Assembly: GCF_900188095.1 (NCBI RefSeq) | Contig: NZ_FZOT01000007.1 | Coordinates: 166,389 to 230,388, forward strand | Length of the DNA: 64,000 nt | Direction: 5' to 3' | Source of the DNA: Noviherbaspirillum humi | GTDB lineage: Bacteria > Pseudomonadota > Gammaproteobacteria > Burkholderiales > Burkholderiaceae_D | The notes under the pieces: generated by a model | The model's database searches: none | The model's input: the letters and a program-made list of their open reading frames with translations, nothing else | What the model was told of the DNA's origin: nothing | Program-made: the position numbers and the translations under genes | Part shown: one piece after another, positions 33,911 through 42,126 of the stretch | How the letters are laid out: each line of letters opens with the position of its first letter | Position numbering within the stretch: position 1 is the stretch's first letter

Positions 33911-35269
33911 CTAAGAGCCCGCCACCAACTCTGCCGCCAGCCGGTTGTGCCGCTCCACCAGCACGCCGGCATCCAGCGTCAGGCAGCGGCCGTCGCGCAC
34001 CACCACGCGGCCGTTGATGATGCTGAAGTCCGCGCCCGCGGGCGCGGAGAACACCAGCGCCGCTACCGGATCGTGCAGCGCGCCGGCGAAATTGTGCCGG
34101 CGCAGATCGAACGCCACCAGGTCGGCCGCCATGCCGGGCGCGAGCGCGCCGATGTCGTCGCGGCCGAGCACCTTGGCGCCGCCGAGCGTGGCCACTTCCA
34201 GCGCCTGGCGCGCCGTCATCGCATCGGGACCGGAGCCGACCCGCTGCAGCAGCATCGCCTGGCGCGCCTCGCCCAGCATGTGGGCGCCGTCATTGGAGGC
34301 GCTGCCGTCGACGCCGAGCCCGACCGGCACGCCCGCCTCCAGCATCCTGCGCACCGGCGCGATGCCGGACGCCAGACGCATGTTGGAACAGGGGCAGTGG
34401 GCGACGCCGGTGCCGGTGCGGCCGAACAGGCCGATGCCGTGATCATCCAGCTTGACGCAGTGCGCATGCCAGACGTCGTGCCCGACCCAGCCGGCGTCTT
34501 CCGCATACTGGGCCGGCGTCATGTTGAAGCGCTCGCGGCTGTAGGCCACGTCGCCGGCGGTTTCCGCCAGATGGGTATGCAGCGAGACGCCATGGCTGCG
34601 CGCCAGGCGCGCCGATTCCCGCATCAGGTCGGGCGAGACCGAGAACGGCGAGCACGGCGCCACCACGATGCGCAGCATGGCGTGGCGTTCCGGGTCGTGC
34701 CAGGTTTCGATCAGGCGCTGCGTGTCGCGTAGGATTTCCGCTTCATCCTCGACCAGGCTGTCGGGCGGCAAGCCGCCCTGCGACCGGCCCACGCTCATGG
34801 ACCCGCGCGCGGCATGGAAGCGCATGCCGATCTGCTGCGCCGCCTCGATGCTGTCGTCGAGCCGGCAGTCGTTCGGATAGAGATACAGATGGTCGCTGCT
34901 GGTGGTGCAGCCGGAGAGCATCAGCTCCAGCATCGCGGTCTGGGTCGAGACCTTCACCATCTCGCCGGTGAGGCCGGACCAGATCGGATACAGGTGCGTG
35001 AGCCAGCCGAACAGCTCGGCGTCCTGCGCGCCGGGCACCGCCCGCGTCAGGCTCTGGAACATGTGGTGATGGGTATTCACGAGGCCCGGCATCACCAGGC
35101 GGCCGCTGGCGTCGATCACCTCGTCCGCCGTCTGCGGCAGGTCGGCGCTGGCACCCACCTGCTCGATCACGTTGCCGCGGATGAAGACGGCGCCGCCGGC
35201 AATTTCGCGCCGCTGCGCATCCATGGTGACCAGCACCTGGGCGTTCTTGATGAGCAGGGTCTTAGCCAT
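33911..35269 (-). CDS. 8-oxoguanine deaminase-type amidohydrolase
   Basis: 452 residues. Amidohydrolase metal ligands: VNTHHHMFQSLTR, the histidine of HTHLAETAGD, HAHCVKLDD and the aspartate of GVDGSASND. The closest recognisable subgroup is 8-oxoguanine deaminase (hydroxydechloroatrazine-ethylaminohydrolase-like). It deaminates 8-oxoguanine or related aminopurines to urate-level products. It overlaps the upstream allantoate amidohydrolase gene by 8 bp, so it is part of the puuE operon. Ordinary guanine or cytosine deaminase activity cannot be excluded. Confidence 0.85.
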   Translation of the reverse strand: MAKTLLIKNAQVLVTMDAQRREIAGGAVFIRGNVIEQVGASADLPQTADEVIDASGRLVMPGLVNTHHHMFQSLTRAVPGAQDAELFGWLTHLYPIWSGLTGEMVKVSTQTAMLELMLSGCTTSSDHLYLYPNDCRLDDSIEAAQQIGMRFHAARGSMSVGRSQGGLPPDSLVEDEAEILRDTQRLIETWHDPERHAMLRIVVAPCSPFSVSPDLMRESARLARSHGVSLHTHLAETAGDVAYSRERFNMTPAQYAEDAGWVGHDVWHAHCVKLDDHGIGLFGRTGTGVAHCPCSNMRLASGIAPVRRMLEAGVPVGLGVDGSASNDGAHMLGEARQAMLLQRVGSGPDAMTARQALEVATLGGAKVLGRDDIGALAPGMAADLVAFDLRRHNFAGALHDPVAALVFSAPAGADFSIINGRVVVRDGRCLTLDAGVLVERHNRLAAELVAGS

Positions 35270-37013
35270 GGAAGTCCAGCAGGAAATCGAGCAGGATGCG
35301 GGCCGCCAGGTCGGCGTCGTCGCCGGTCATGGTTTCCAGCGGATTGTGGCTGACGCCGCCGTTGCCGCAGCGGATGAAGAGCATGGCCATGTCGCACAGT
35401 TCCGCCATCTTCATCGCGTCGTGCCCGGCGCCGGAGGGCAGGCGCAGCAGCGGCAGGCCGAGCTTCTCGATGGCGGCGTCGAAGCGGCGCATGAGACCGG
35501 GCGCGCAGGCGGAGGCGGCGGCTTCCAGAATCGGTTCCAGCGCGTACTCCACCTGGCGCCAGCCGCAGATGGTCTTGATCTCGGCCAGCACGTCGGCCAC
35601 CGCCGCCTTGCGCACCTCGTCCTCGGCGGCGCGGATGTCGAGCGACAGGCGGCAGGCGCCCGGCACCACGTTCACCGAGCCGTTCGGCACCTGCAGGATG
35701 CCGACGGTGCCGACCAGGCCGGCGATGCCGCTGCAGCGCTTTTCCACCGCCAGCACGATCTCGGCCGCGGCTGCCGCCGCGTCGCGCCGCATGTCCATCG
35801 GCGTGGTGCCGGCATGGCCGGCGCTGCCGGCGAGCTCCAGCATGTAGCGGGAACTGCCGGCGATGGACGTGACCACGCCCACCGGCAGGTTCTGCTCCAG
35901 CAGCACCGGCCCCTGCTCGATGTGCAGTTCGACGAAGGCCAGCACCTGGTTCGGATCGCGGGCGATGCCCGGAATCTGCGCCGGATCGTGACCGGCCGCC
36001 TGCAGCGCCTGGCGCAGGCTGATGCCGTCGGCATCGACATGCTCCAGGAGGCTCGAATCGAAGCCGCCGGTGACGGCGCTGCTGCCGAGGAAGGTGCTGC
36101 GGTAGCGCACGCCCTCCTCCTCGGCGAAGGCGATGACTTCCAGGTGAAAAGGCAGGCGCCTGCCCTGCCTGTTGAGATGACCGACCACCGCGATCGGGAT
36201 CAGGATGCCGGCGCGGCCGTCGTAGCGGCCGCCGTTGCGCACCGTATCGTAATGGGACCCGGTGATGAGCGTCTTCGCGGAAGCATCATCGGCGGCGTAG
36301 CGGCCGACCACATTGCCGACGGCGTCGATGGTTGCCGTCATGCCGGCCTCGCGCATCCATTGCGCGATCTGCGCCGCGGTCTGGCGATGCGCCGGCGTGA
36401 GGTAGGCGCAGGTCAGGCCGTCGGCATCGTCGCTATGGGCGGCGAGCGCCCGCGCCTGCGCCATCACCGCATTGCCGAAGGCCGGCGTCGCTCCCAGCAG
36501 ATCGTTCAGGCGCAGCTCGGCAATGCGGCCGATCTGGCGCAGCGCCTCGGCCATTTCGTCCACCGGCCGGTTCTTCAGGCGGCGGGCGAAGGTGGCGATG
36601 ATTTGCTGGCGCGTGAGGCCGTTGCCCTCCGGTCCCTTCACCGCCAGGATGAAGGGAAAGCCGAAGCGCTGGTTGTAGGCGGCGTTGAGTTCATGCAGCC
36701 GCGCGTACTCTTCCGGGCTGCACTGGTTGAGGCCGGCCTTGGCCTGCTCGCCGGTGGATTCGCGCGTCAGCTCGCCGGCGATGGCGGCCTTGCCGGCCAG
36801 TTCCGGGTGGGCGCGAATCAGGCCCAGCTTTTCGTCGTCGGAGGCGGACGCCACCACCGCCTGCAGCGCCAGCTTGAGCCCATCCAGGCTGCGGAACGGC
36901 CGGTTCGCCGCGGCGCGCATCGGAATCCAGGGCGAATGCTCGTAGATGCCGCCCAGCGCTTCGGTGAAGGCCTGGGCGTCGCAGGTATTGAGGATGTCGA
37001 GTGTGAGGCTCAT
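35262..37013 (-). CDS. Fusion of OHCU decarboxylase (UraD) and allantoate amidohydrolase
   Basis: 583 residues. Residues about 1-170 are a UraD-type decarboxylase (HPELAGKAAIAGELT, KGPEGNGLTRQQIIATFARRL) that turns 2-oxo-4-hydroxy-4-carboxy-5-ureidoimidazoline into S-allantoin. Residues about 175-583 are an M20 amidohydrolase with metal ligands in ITGSHYDTVRNGGRYDG, FAEEEGVRY and ELHIEQGPVLE, which hydrolyses allantoate. The two steps are separated by allantoinase, encoded just upstream (puuE, ATGA overlap). The ATG at 37013 is the only good start. A two-step non-consecutive enzyme in one chain suggests channelling around PuuE (inference). Confidence 0.9.
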   Translation of the reverse strand: MSLTLDILNTCDAQAFTEALGGIYEHSPWIPMRAAANRPFRSLDGLKLALQAVVASASDDEKLGLIRAHPELAGKAAIAGELTRESTGEQAKAGLNQCSPEEYARLHELNAAYNQRFGFPFILAVKGPEGNGLTRQQIIATFARRLKNRPVDEMAEALRQIGRIAELRLNDLLGATPAFGNAVMAQARALAAHSDDADGLTCAYLTPAHRQTAAQIAQWMREAGMTATIDAVGNVVGRYAADDASAKTLITGSHYDTVRNGGRYDGRAGILIPIAVVGHLNRQGRRLPFHLEVIAFAEEEGVRYRSTFLGSSAVTGGFDSSLLEHVDADGISLRQALQAAGHDPAQIPGIARDPNQVLAFVELHIEQGPVLLEQNLPVGVVTSIAGSSRYMLELAGSAGHAGTTPMDMRRDAAAAAAEIVLAVEKRCSGIAGLVGTVGILQVPNGSVNVVPGACRLSLDIRAAEDEVRKAAVADVLAEIKTICGWRQVEYALEPILEAAASACAPGLMRRFDAAIEKLGLPLLRLPSGAGHDAMKMAELCDMAMLFIRCGNGGVSHNPLETMTGDDADLAARILLDFLLDFHG

Positions 37014-37981
37014 GCTGCATGCGCCGTGGCGGCGTCGAAGGGATGATGTTGGCGCCAGTGTTCGGCGATGTCGATGCGGCGGGTGATCCAGACCTTGTCG
37101 TGCGACTGCACGTAGTCGAGGAAGCGCGCCAGCGCGGCGGCCCGCGCCGGCCGGCCGACGAGGCGGCAATGCAGGCCGATGGACAGCATCTTCGGCCGGT
37201 TCAGGCCGTTCGGGTCGCCTTCGGCGTAGAGCACGTCGAAGGCATCCTTCAGGTAATCGAAGAACTGGGTGCCGGAATTGAAGCCCTGCATGGCGGCGAA
37301 GCGCATGTCGTTGGTGTCCAGGGTGTAGGGCACCACCAGGTGCGGCCGTCGCGCTTCGCTGCCGTCCGGCTCGCGCACTGCGACCTGCAGCCAGAACGGC
37401 AGGTCGTCGCCATAGTTGTCGGCGTCGTAGGCGAAGCCTCCATGTTCCGCGACGAGCCGGCGGGTATTGGGCGAATCGCGCCCGGTGTACCAGCCCAGCG
37501 GCGACTCGCCGGTGAGCTCGCGGATGATCTGCACCGCTTCCTGCAGGTGGGCGCGTTCGGTGGCTTCATCCATGTGCTGGTAGCTGATCCAGCGCAGTCC
37601 GTGGCAGGCGATCTCGTGGCCGAGCTCGCGGAAGGCGGCCACCGCCTCCGGATTGCGCTTCAGGGCCATCGCCACGCCGAAGATGGTGAGCGGCAGCCGG
37701 CGCTGCTCGAACATGCGCAGCAGCCGCCACAGGCCGGCGCGGGAGCCGTACTCGTACAACGATTCCATGCTCATGTGGCGCATGTCGAAAGCCTGGGCGC
37801 CGATGATCTCGGAGAGGAAGGTTTCGGAAGCGCGGTCGCCGTGCAGCACCGAATTCTCCGCGCCTTCTTCGTAGTTCAGCACGAATTGCAGGGCGATGCG
37901 AGCGCCGTCCGGCCATTGCGCATGCGGCGGATTCGGCCCGTAGCCGATCAGGTCGCGGGGATAATCTTTGTAGGGATCCAT
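37010..37981 (-). CDS. puuE: Allantoinase PuuE (polysaccharide-deacetylase fold)
   Basis: 323 residues. NodB-like deacetylase fold: DGARIALQFVLNYEEGAENS, FGVAMALKRNPEAV, ELGHEIACHGLRWISYQHM (metal His pair) and GWYTGRDSPNTRRLV; YDADNYGDDLPFWL is characteristic of the cofactor-independent PuuE allantoinases. It hydrolyses allantoin to allantoate. First gene of a minus operon with the UraD/allantoate amidohydrolase fusion and the 8-oxoguanine deaminase-type protein. Confidence 0.93.
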   Translation of the reverse strand: MDPYKDYPRDLIGYGPNPPHAQWPDGARIALQFVLNYEEGAENSVLHGDRASETFLSEIIGAQAFDMRHMSMESLYEYGSRAGLWRLLRMFEQRRLPLTIFGVAMALKRNPEAVAAFRELGHEIACHGLRWISYQHMDEATERAHLQEAVQIIRELTGESPLGWYTGRDSPNTRRLVAEHGGFAYDADNYGDDLPFWLQVAVREPDGSEARRPHLVVPYTLDTNDMRFAAMQGFNSGTQFFDYLKDAFDVLYAEGDPNGLNRPKMLSIGLHCRLVGRPARAAALARFLDYVQSHDKVWITRRIDIAEHWRQHHPFDAATAHAA

Positions 37982-38118
37982 GGGGGATATCGAGTAGGGT
38001 CGCGATCGTACGTCCTGCCTTTCGGAAAGGCAGGGCCGGCTGTTGAATCTTAGCCGGCAGGAGCGCCCCCATTATATCGGCCTGCTGATAACCGTTTTCA
38101 GCAGTCGAATATAGCGAT

Positions 38119-39819
38119 TCAGCTCCGTCCCACCGGCTCGATCAGGCAGCGCGTCACGACCGGCGGCTGGTCGGCCAGATGGAAGGCCATCTTGCGCTCC
38201 CTCAGGGCGACGTCCGCGGCGGTGACCCGGTCGAACCGGCGCAGGTGCTCGGTCCAGGATTCATCGATCACCTGTTCCACATAGCGCCCCGGCACGGCGA
38301 TGTCGCGCAGGAGTTCCCAGCCGAGCGCGCCCTGGCGCAGGCGGCTGCGCCGGCTTTCCTGCATCAGCGCCAGAAATTCATCGGCCCGCGCCGGATCGAT
38401 CAGGTATTCGATGGTGACCAGCACCCGGCCGCTGTCGCGCGGCAGTTCCGCCTGCGGCGCGCGGATGGCGCGCGACGGCGTGAAGTCTTCCTCGATGCTG
38501 CGGTCGCCCATCGCCCGGTAGGCGGCCAGCATGGCCAGCACGCCGGTGCAGGCGGCGATCGCCAGGCTGGTCTGCACGCTGGTGAGCGTCGCCACCTGGC
38601 CCCAGAGCGCGGCGCCGGAAGCGCTGGCGCCCATGATGGCCATCTGGTACATGGACATGCCGCGCGCCCGGACCCAGTCGGGCAGGCCGAGCTGGGCCGC
38701 CACGCTGAGGGTGTTGGCGGATGAAATCCAGGCGATGCCCCCGCAGAACATGCCGAACACCGCGGTGTAGACGTTGGGCGCGAAGGCAACGCCCGCCATG
38801 GCCAGCGACTGCAGCACCGCGCCCATCAGGATGACGCGGTCGCTGGGAATGATCTGGCGCAGGCGCGGCAGGAACAGCGCCGCCGTGATGGCGCCCGCCC
38901 CCATGGATGCCAGCAGCAGCGTATAGGTGCCGGCGCCGCCGCCCTCGATGCCCTTGGCCACCAGCGGCAGCAATGCCAGCAGGCCGGTGGAATGGAAGAA
39001 GAAGATGGAAATGCGCAGCAGCACCGACTTCAGGCGCGGCGACTGGCCGACGAACTGCACGCCCACCCGCATCGCGCTGAGCAGCTTTTCCCGGCCGAGC
39101 GGGCTGGGCACATGCTCCCGCTTCCAGCGCATGATGGTGAAGCCGGCCACCACCGACAGCGACGCATTGAGCAGGAACACATAGAAGCTGCCGGCCGCCG
39201 CGATGATGGCGCCGGCCACCAGCGGGCCGATGATGCGGGAGGCGTTCATCGAGATGCCGTTCAGCGCCAGCGCATGCGGCAATTGGGCGCGCGGCACCAG
39301 TTCCGGCACGATGGCGGCGAACACCGGCCAGCGCATCGCCAGGCCGATGCCGTTGGCAAAGGTCAGCGCCAGCAGCAGCGGCGGCGTCATCAGCCCGGAA
39401 GCGATGGCCACGCACAGCAGCGAGGCGACGCCGGCGATCCAGAACTGGGTGGTGATGAAATAGCGGCGCCGGTCGAGGATGTCGGCCAGCGCGCCGCTCG
39501 GCAGGCCGAGCAGGAACACCGGCAGGGTGGAGGCGGTCTGCACCAGCGCCACCCAGATCGGCGTGGAAGTCAGCGACGTCATCTGCCAGGCGGCGGCGAC
39601 GTCGTTCATCCACATGCAGACGTTGGCGATCAGCCAGGTGATCCACAGCATGCGGAAGACCGGCCGCTTCAGCGGATCGAGTACGGAGTTGGACGCGTTG
39701 CTGACGCGGCTGGAAGCCGGGGCTTCGGGCGGTGTTTCGGTTTGCGGGGGCATGGATGATAGGCGTTCGGCGCTCTTATTGTCGCCGTTCATGATCGCAT
39801 CCGGCTTGAGGATGCACAA
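38119..39819 (-). CDS. MFS transporter (EntS/MFS_3 type) with C-terminal antibiotic-monooxygenase-like domain
   Basis: 566 residues. About 12 membrane segments between residues 55 and 450 (PVFRMLWITWLIANVCMWMND; LVQTASTLPVFLLGLPSGALADILDRRRYF with the loop 2-3 motif). A soluble tail (about 475-566, VLVTIEYLIDPARADEFLALMQ) resembles a dimeric alpha/beta-barrel domain known at the end of this subgroup. Probably an exporter. It lies 21 bp behind the LysR gene and is likely co-transcribed. Alternative ATG at 39792. In a purine island a purine efflux role is possible but unproven. Confidence 0.88.
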   Translation of the reverse strand: MCILKPDAIMNGDNKSAERLSSMPPQTETPPEAPASSRVSNASNSVLDPLKRPVFRMLWITWLIANVCMWMNDVAAAWQMTSLTSTPIWVALVQTASTLPVFLLGLPSGALADILDRRRYFITTQFWIAGVASLLCVAIASGLMTPPLLLALTFANGIGLAMRWPVFAAIVPELVPRAQLPHALALNGISMNASRIIGPLVAGAIIAAAGSFYVFLLNASLSVVAGFTIMRWKREHVPSPLGREKLLSAMRVGVQFVGQSPRLKSVLLRISIFFFHSTGLLALLPLVAKGIEGGGAGTYTLLLASMGAGAITAALFLPRLRQIIPSDRVILMGAVLQSLAMAGVAFAPNVYTAVFGMFCGGIAWISSANTLSVAAQLGLPDWVRARGMSMYQMAIMGASASGAALWGQVATLTSVQTSLAIAACTGVLAMLAAYRAMGDRSIEEDFTPSRAIRAPQAELPRDSGRVLVTIEYLIDPARADEFLALMQESRRSRLRQGALGWELLRDIAVPGRYVEQVIDESWTEHLRRFDRVTAADVALRERKMAFHLADQPPVVTRCLIEPVGRS

Positions 39820-39840
39820 CGGGTTTTCCTTTCGGCATGG

Positions 39841-40782
39841 TCAGGCGCGGGCCAGAAGCTCCTTGCCGACGCCGCTGATCAGCCCGCGCAGCCACTTGTG
39901 CTCGCTCGCATGGTGAACCCGGTCGTGCCACAGCTGATAGAAGCGCATCGCCGGAAACTTGATCGGCACGGTGAAGGTCTTCAGCGGCAGGCTCCTCTCG
40001 TACAGCCGCAGGAACTGGCGGCCGGTGGTCAGCACCAGGTCGGTCTGCGTCAGCATGTAGGGCATCTGGCCGAAATAGGCGGATTCCACGACCACGTTGC
40101 GGCGCAGGTTGTGGCGCTCCAGATAGCTCTCGATCACGCCGTAATAGCCGGGCAGCATCTGCGACGGCGCCACGTGCGGCAGGGACAGGTAATCCTCCAC
40201 CGTCATCTCCTCCGGACCGGTGCGCTTGGCATAGGCGGAATCGGCGCGCATGGCGCAGGCGATCGGGTCCTGGAACAGGCGCGACAGGTGCAGGTGGGCC
40301 GGCGGCTCGTCCCAGTTGGCGATCACCAGGTCGAGTTCGCCGTCGGACAGCATGCGGGCATAGTCGACGTCGCGGCCGATGTGGTGGATCACCACCCGGC
40401 TGTTGGGCGATTCGCGCCGCACCCGCGACACCACGTTCGGGAGGAACAGGCTGTCGAGGTAGTCCGGCGCGGCGATGTGGAAGGTGCGCGCCGCCTCCTG
40501 CGGCGCGAACGGCCGCTTCTGCACGAACAGGCGCTCGGTTTCCTCCAGGATCTTCTTTGCCGGCCGCAGCAGGCTCTCGCCGTGCTGGGTCGGCACCATG
40601 CCGCGCGAACCGCGCACCAGCAGCGGATCGCCGGTCATCTCGCGCAGCTTGCGCAGCGCCGCCGAGATCGACGGCTGCGGCTGGTTCAGCTTCAGCGCCA
40701 CCCGCGACACGTTCTTCTCCGACAGCAGCATGTACAGGATGCGGATCAGGTGCAGGTCGATGTGGGACGGCAGGTTGGACAT
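39841..40782 (-). CDS. LysR-family regulator, probable purine-catabolism regulator
   Basis: 313 residues. The N-terminal HTH (LHLIRILYMLLSEKNVSRVALKLNQPQPSISAALRKLREMTGDPLLVRG, in pieces) and the effector domain (FHIAAPDYLDSLFLPNVVSRVRRESPNSRVVI) are complete. Divergent from puuD with a 31-bp palindrome in the shared region, and followed by the MFS gene. The position suggests it controls puuD and perhaps other purine genes. It resembles the NodD/NahR/PcpR-like LysR branch in its HTH (QPSISAALRKLR). Confidence 0.9.
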   Translation of the reverse strand: MSNLPSHIDLHLIRILYMLLSEKNVSRVALKLNQPQPSISAALRKLREMTGDPLLVRGSRGMVPTQHGESLLRPAKKILEETERLFVQKRPFAPQEAARTFHIAAPDYLDSLFLPNVVSRVRRESPNSRVVIHHIGRDVDYARMLSDGELDLVIANWDEPPAHLHLSRLFQDPIACAMRADSAYAKRTGPEEMTVEDYLSLPHVAPSQMLPGYYGVIESYLERHNLRRNVVVESAYFGQMPYMLTQTDLVLTTGRQFLRLYERSLPLKTFTVPIKFPAMRFYQLWHDRVHHASEHKWLRGLISGVGKELLARA

Positions 40783-40809
40783 GAAGCGCTTGAGGGTTTC
40801 GTTATATAA

Positions 40810-40840
40810 GAAATCGGATATGTGGAATATACCTGATTTC
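40810..40840. promoter_or_regulatory. 31-bp imperfect palindrome, candidate LysR operator
   Basis: Outer arms GAAATC/GATTTC and inner ATAT/ATAT segments; 11 of 15 position pairs are complementary about the centre at 40825. It lies 28 bp upstream of the LysR start and 60 bp upstream of puuD, in a stretch that is AT-rich compared with the genes. Confidence 0.5.
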
Positions 40841-40899
40841 CCATACCATTAGACGCACTGCGGTTTATCTTCGTAGGGTGGGTTAATTACGGGACAGAA

Positions 40900-42114
40900 A
40901 TGGAAGCTTACCTGGTTTCTTACGCCGCCGACTGGCTGAACCTGCTGGTGCGCTGGCTGCACCTGATCGTCGGCATCGCCTGGATCGGCGCTTCGTTCTA
41001 CTTCGTCTGGCTGGACAACACCATCCGCCCGCCGGCGCCCGGCTCCGATCTGGCGCAGAAAGGCGTGTCGGGCGAGCTGTGGGCGGTGCATGGCGGCGGC
41101 TTCTACAACCCGCAGAAGTACCTGGTGGCGCCGAAGGAACTGCCGGCGGAGCTGCACTGGTTCAAGTGGGAAGCCTATTCCACCTGGCTGACCGGCTTCG
41201 CGCTGCTGCTGATCGTCTACCACTTCAACGCCTCCGCCATGATGATAGACCGCTCGGTGGCCGACCTGGCGCCGTGGCAGGCGGTGGCCATCGGCCTCGG
41301 CACCCTGGTGCTGGGCTGGACGGTGTACGACCTGCTGTGCCGCTCGCCGCTGGGCCAGCGCGACGGCCTGTTCGGCATCGTGATGTTCCTGTTCATCGTC
41401 GCCGTGGCCTATGCGTTGTCGAAGCTGCTGAGCGGGCGCGCCGCCTACATCCATGTGGGCGCGATGATCGGCACCATCATGGTGGCCAATGTGCTGATGG
41501 TGATCATCCCCGGCCAGCGCAAGATGGTGGACGCCATGCGCGCCGGCGGATTGCCCGACCCGGTCTACGGCCAGCGCGGCAAGCAGCGCAGCGTGCACAA
41601 CAATTACTTCACGCTGCCGGTGCTGTTCATCATGATCAGCAACCACTACGCAATGACCTACAACCATGCCTGGAACTGGCTGGTGCTGGCGGCTATCATG
41701 GCGGCTGGCGTGCTCATCCGGCATTTCTTCAACCTGAAGCACAAGGGCCGCATTGCCTGGGGGTATCCCGCCGCCGGCGTGGCCATCCTGCTCGCCGTTG
41801 CCGTCGCGATCGCCCCGAAGCCGGCGGCGCCGGTGGCGGCTGCGGCCGGCAGCGCCGCGCCAGGCTTCGAGAAGGTGCAGGCCATCGTCAGCCAGCGCTG
41901 CGTCGCCTGCCACTCGGATCGGCCGACCCAGCCCGGCTTCGCCTCGGCCCCGGCCGGCGTGATGCTGAACACGCCGGAACTGATCCGCCAGCACAAGGAC
42001 AAGATCTATGTGCAGACGGTGCAGCTGAAAGCCATGCCGCTGGCCAACCTCACCCAGATCACCGAGGAAGAACGCGCCATCATCGGCGCCTGGTACCAGG
42101 CCGGCGCCAAATAA
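40900..42114 (+). CDS. puuD: Membrane-bound cytochrome-c-type urate oxidase PuuD
   Basis: 404 residues. Eight to nine membrane segments (LNLLVRWLHLIVGIAWIGASFYFVWLDN at the start) form the DUF989 urate oxidase domain, followed by a soluble cytochrome c domain with a CVACH haem site (C334-H338) and a methionine-rich end (LKAMPLANLTQ). PuuD oxidises urate to 5-hydroxyisourate and passes electrons to the respiratory chain, so no peroxide is made. It starts an operon with the ammonia-lyase 12 bp downstream. It is the only urate oxidase seen in the window. Confidence 0.94.
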   Translation: MEAYLVSYAADWLNLLVRWLHLIVGIAWIGASFYFVWLDNTIRPPAPGSDLAQKGVSGELWAVHGGGFYNPQKYLVAPKELPAELHWFKWEAYSTWLTGFALLLIVYHFNASAMMIDRSVADLAPWQAVAIGLGTLVLGWTVYDLLCRSPLGQRDGLFGIVMFLFIVAVAYALSKLLSGRAAYIHVGAMIGTIMVANVLMVIIPGQRKMVDAMRAGGLPDPVYGQRGKQRSVHNNYFTLPVLFIMISNHYAMTYNHAWNWLVLAAIMAAGVLIRHFFNLKHKGRIAWGYPAAGVAILLAVAVAIAPKPAAPVAAAAGSAAPGFEKVQAIVSQRCVACHSDRPTQPGFASAPAGVMLNTPELIRQHKDKIYVQTVQLKAMPLANLTQITEEERAIIGAWYQAGAK

Positions 42115-42126
42115 CCGAAAGATTTC

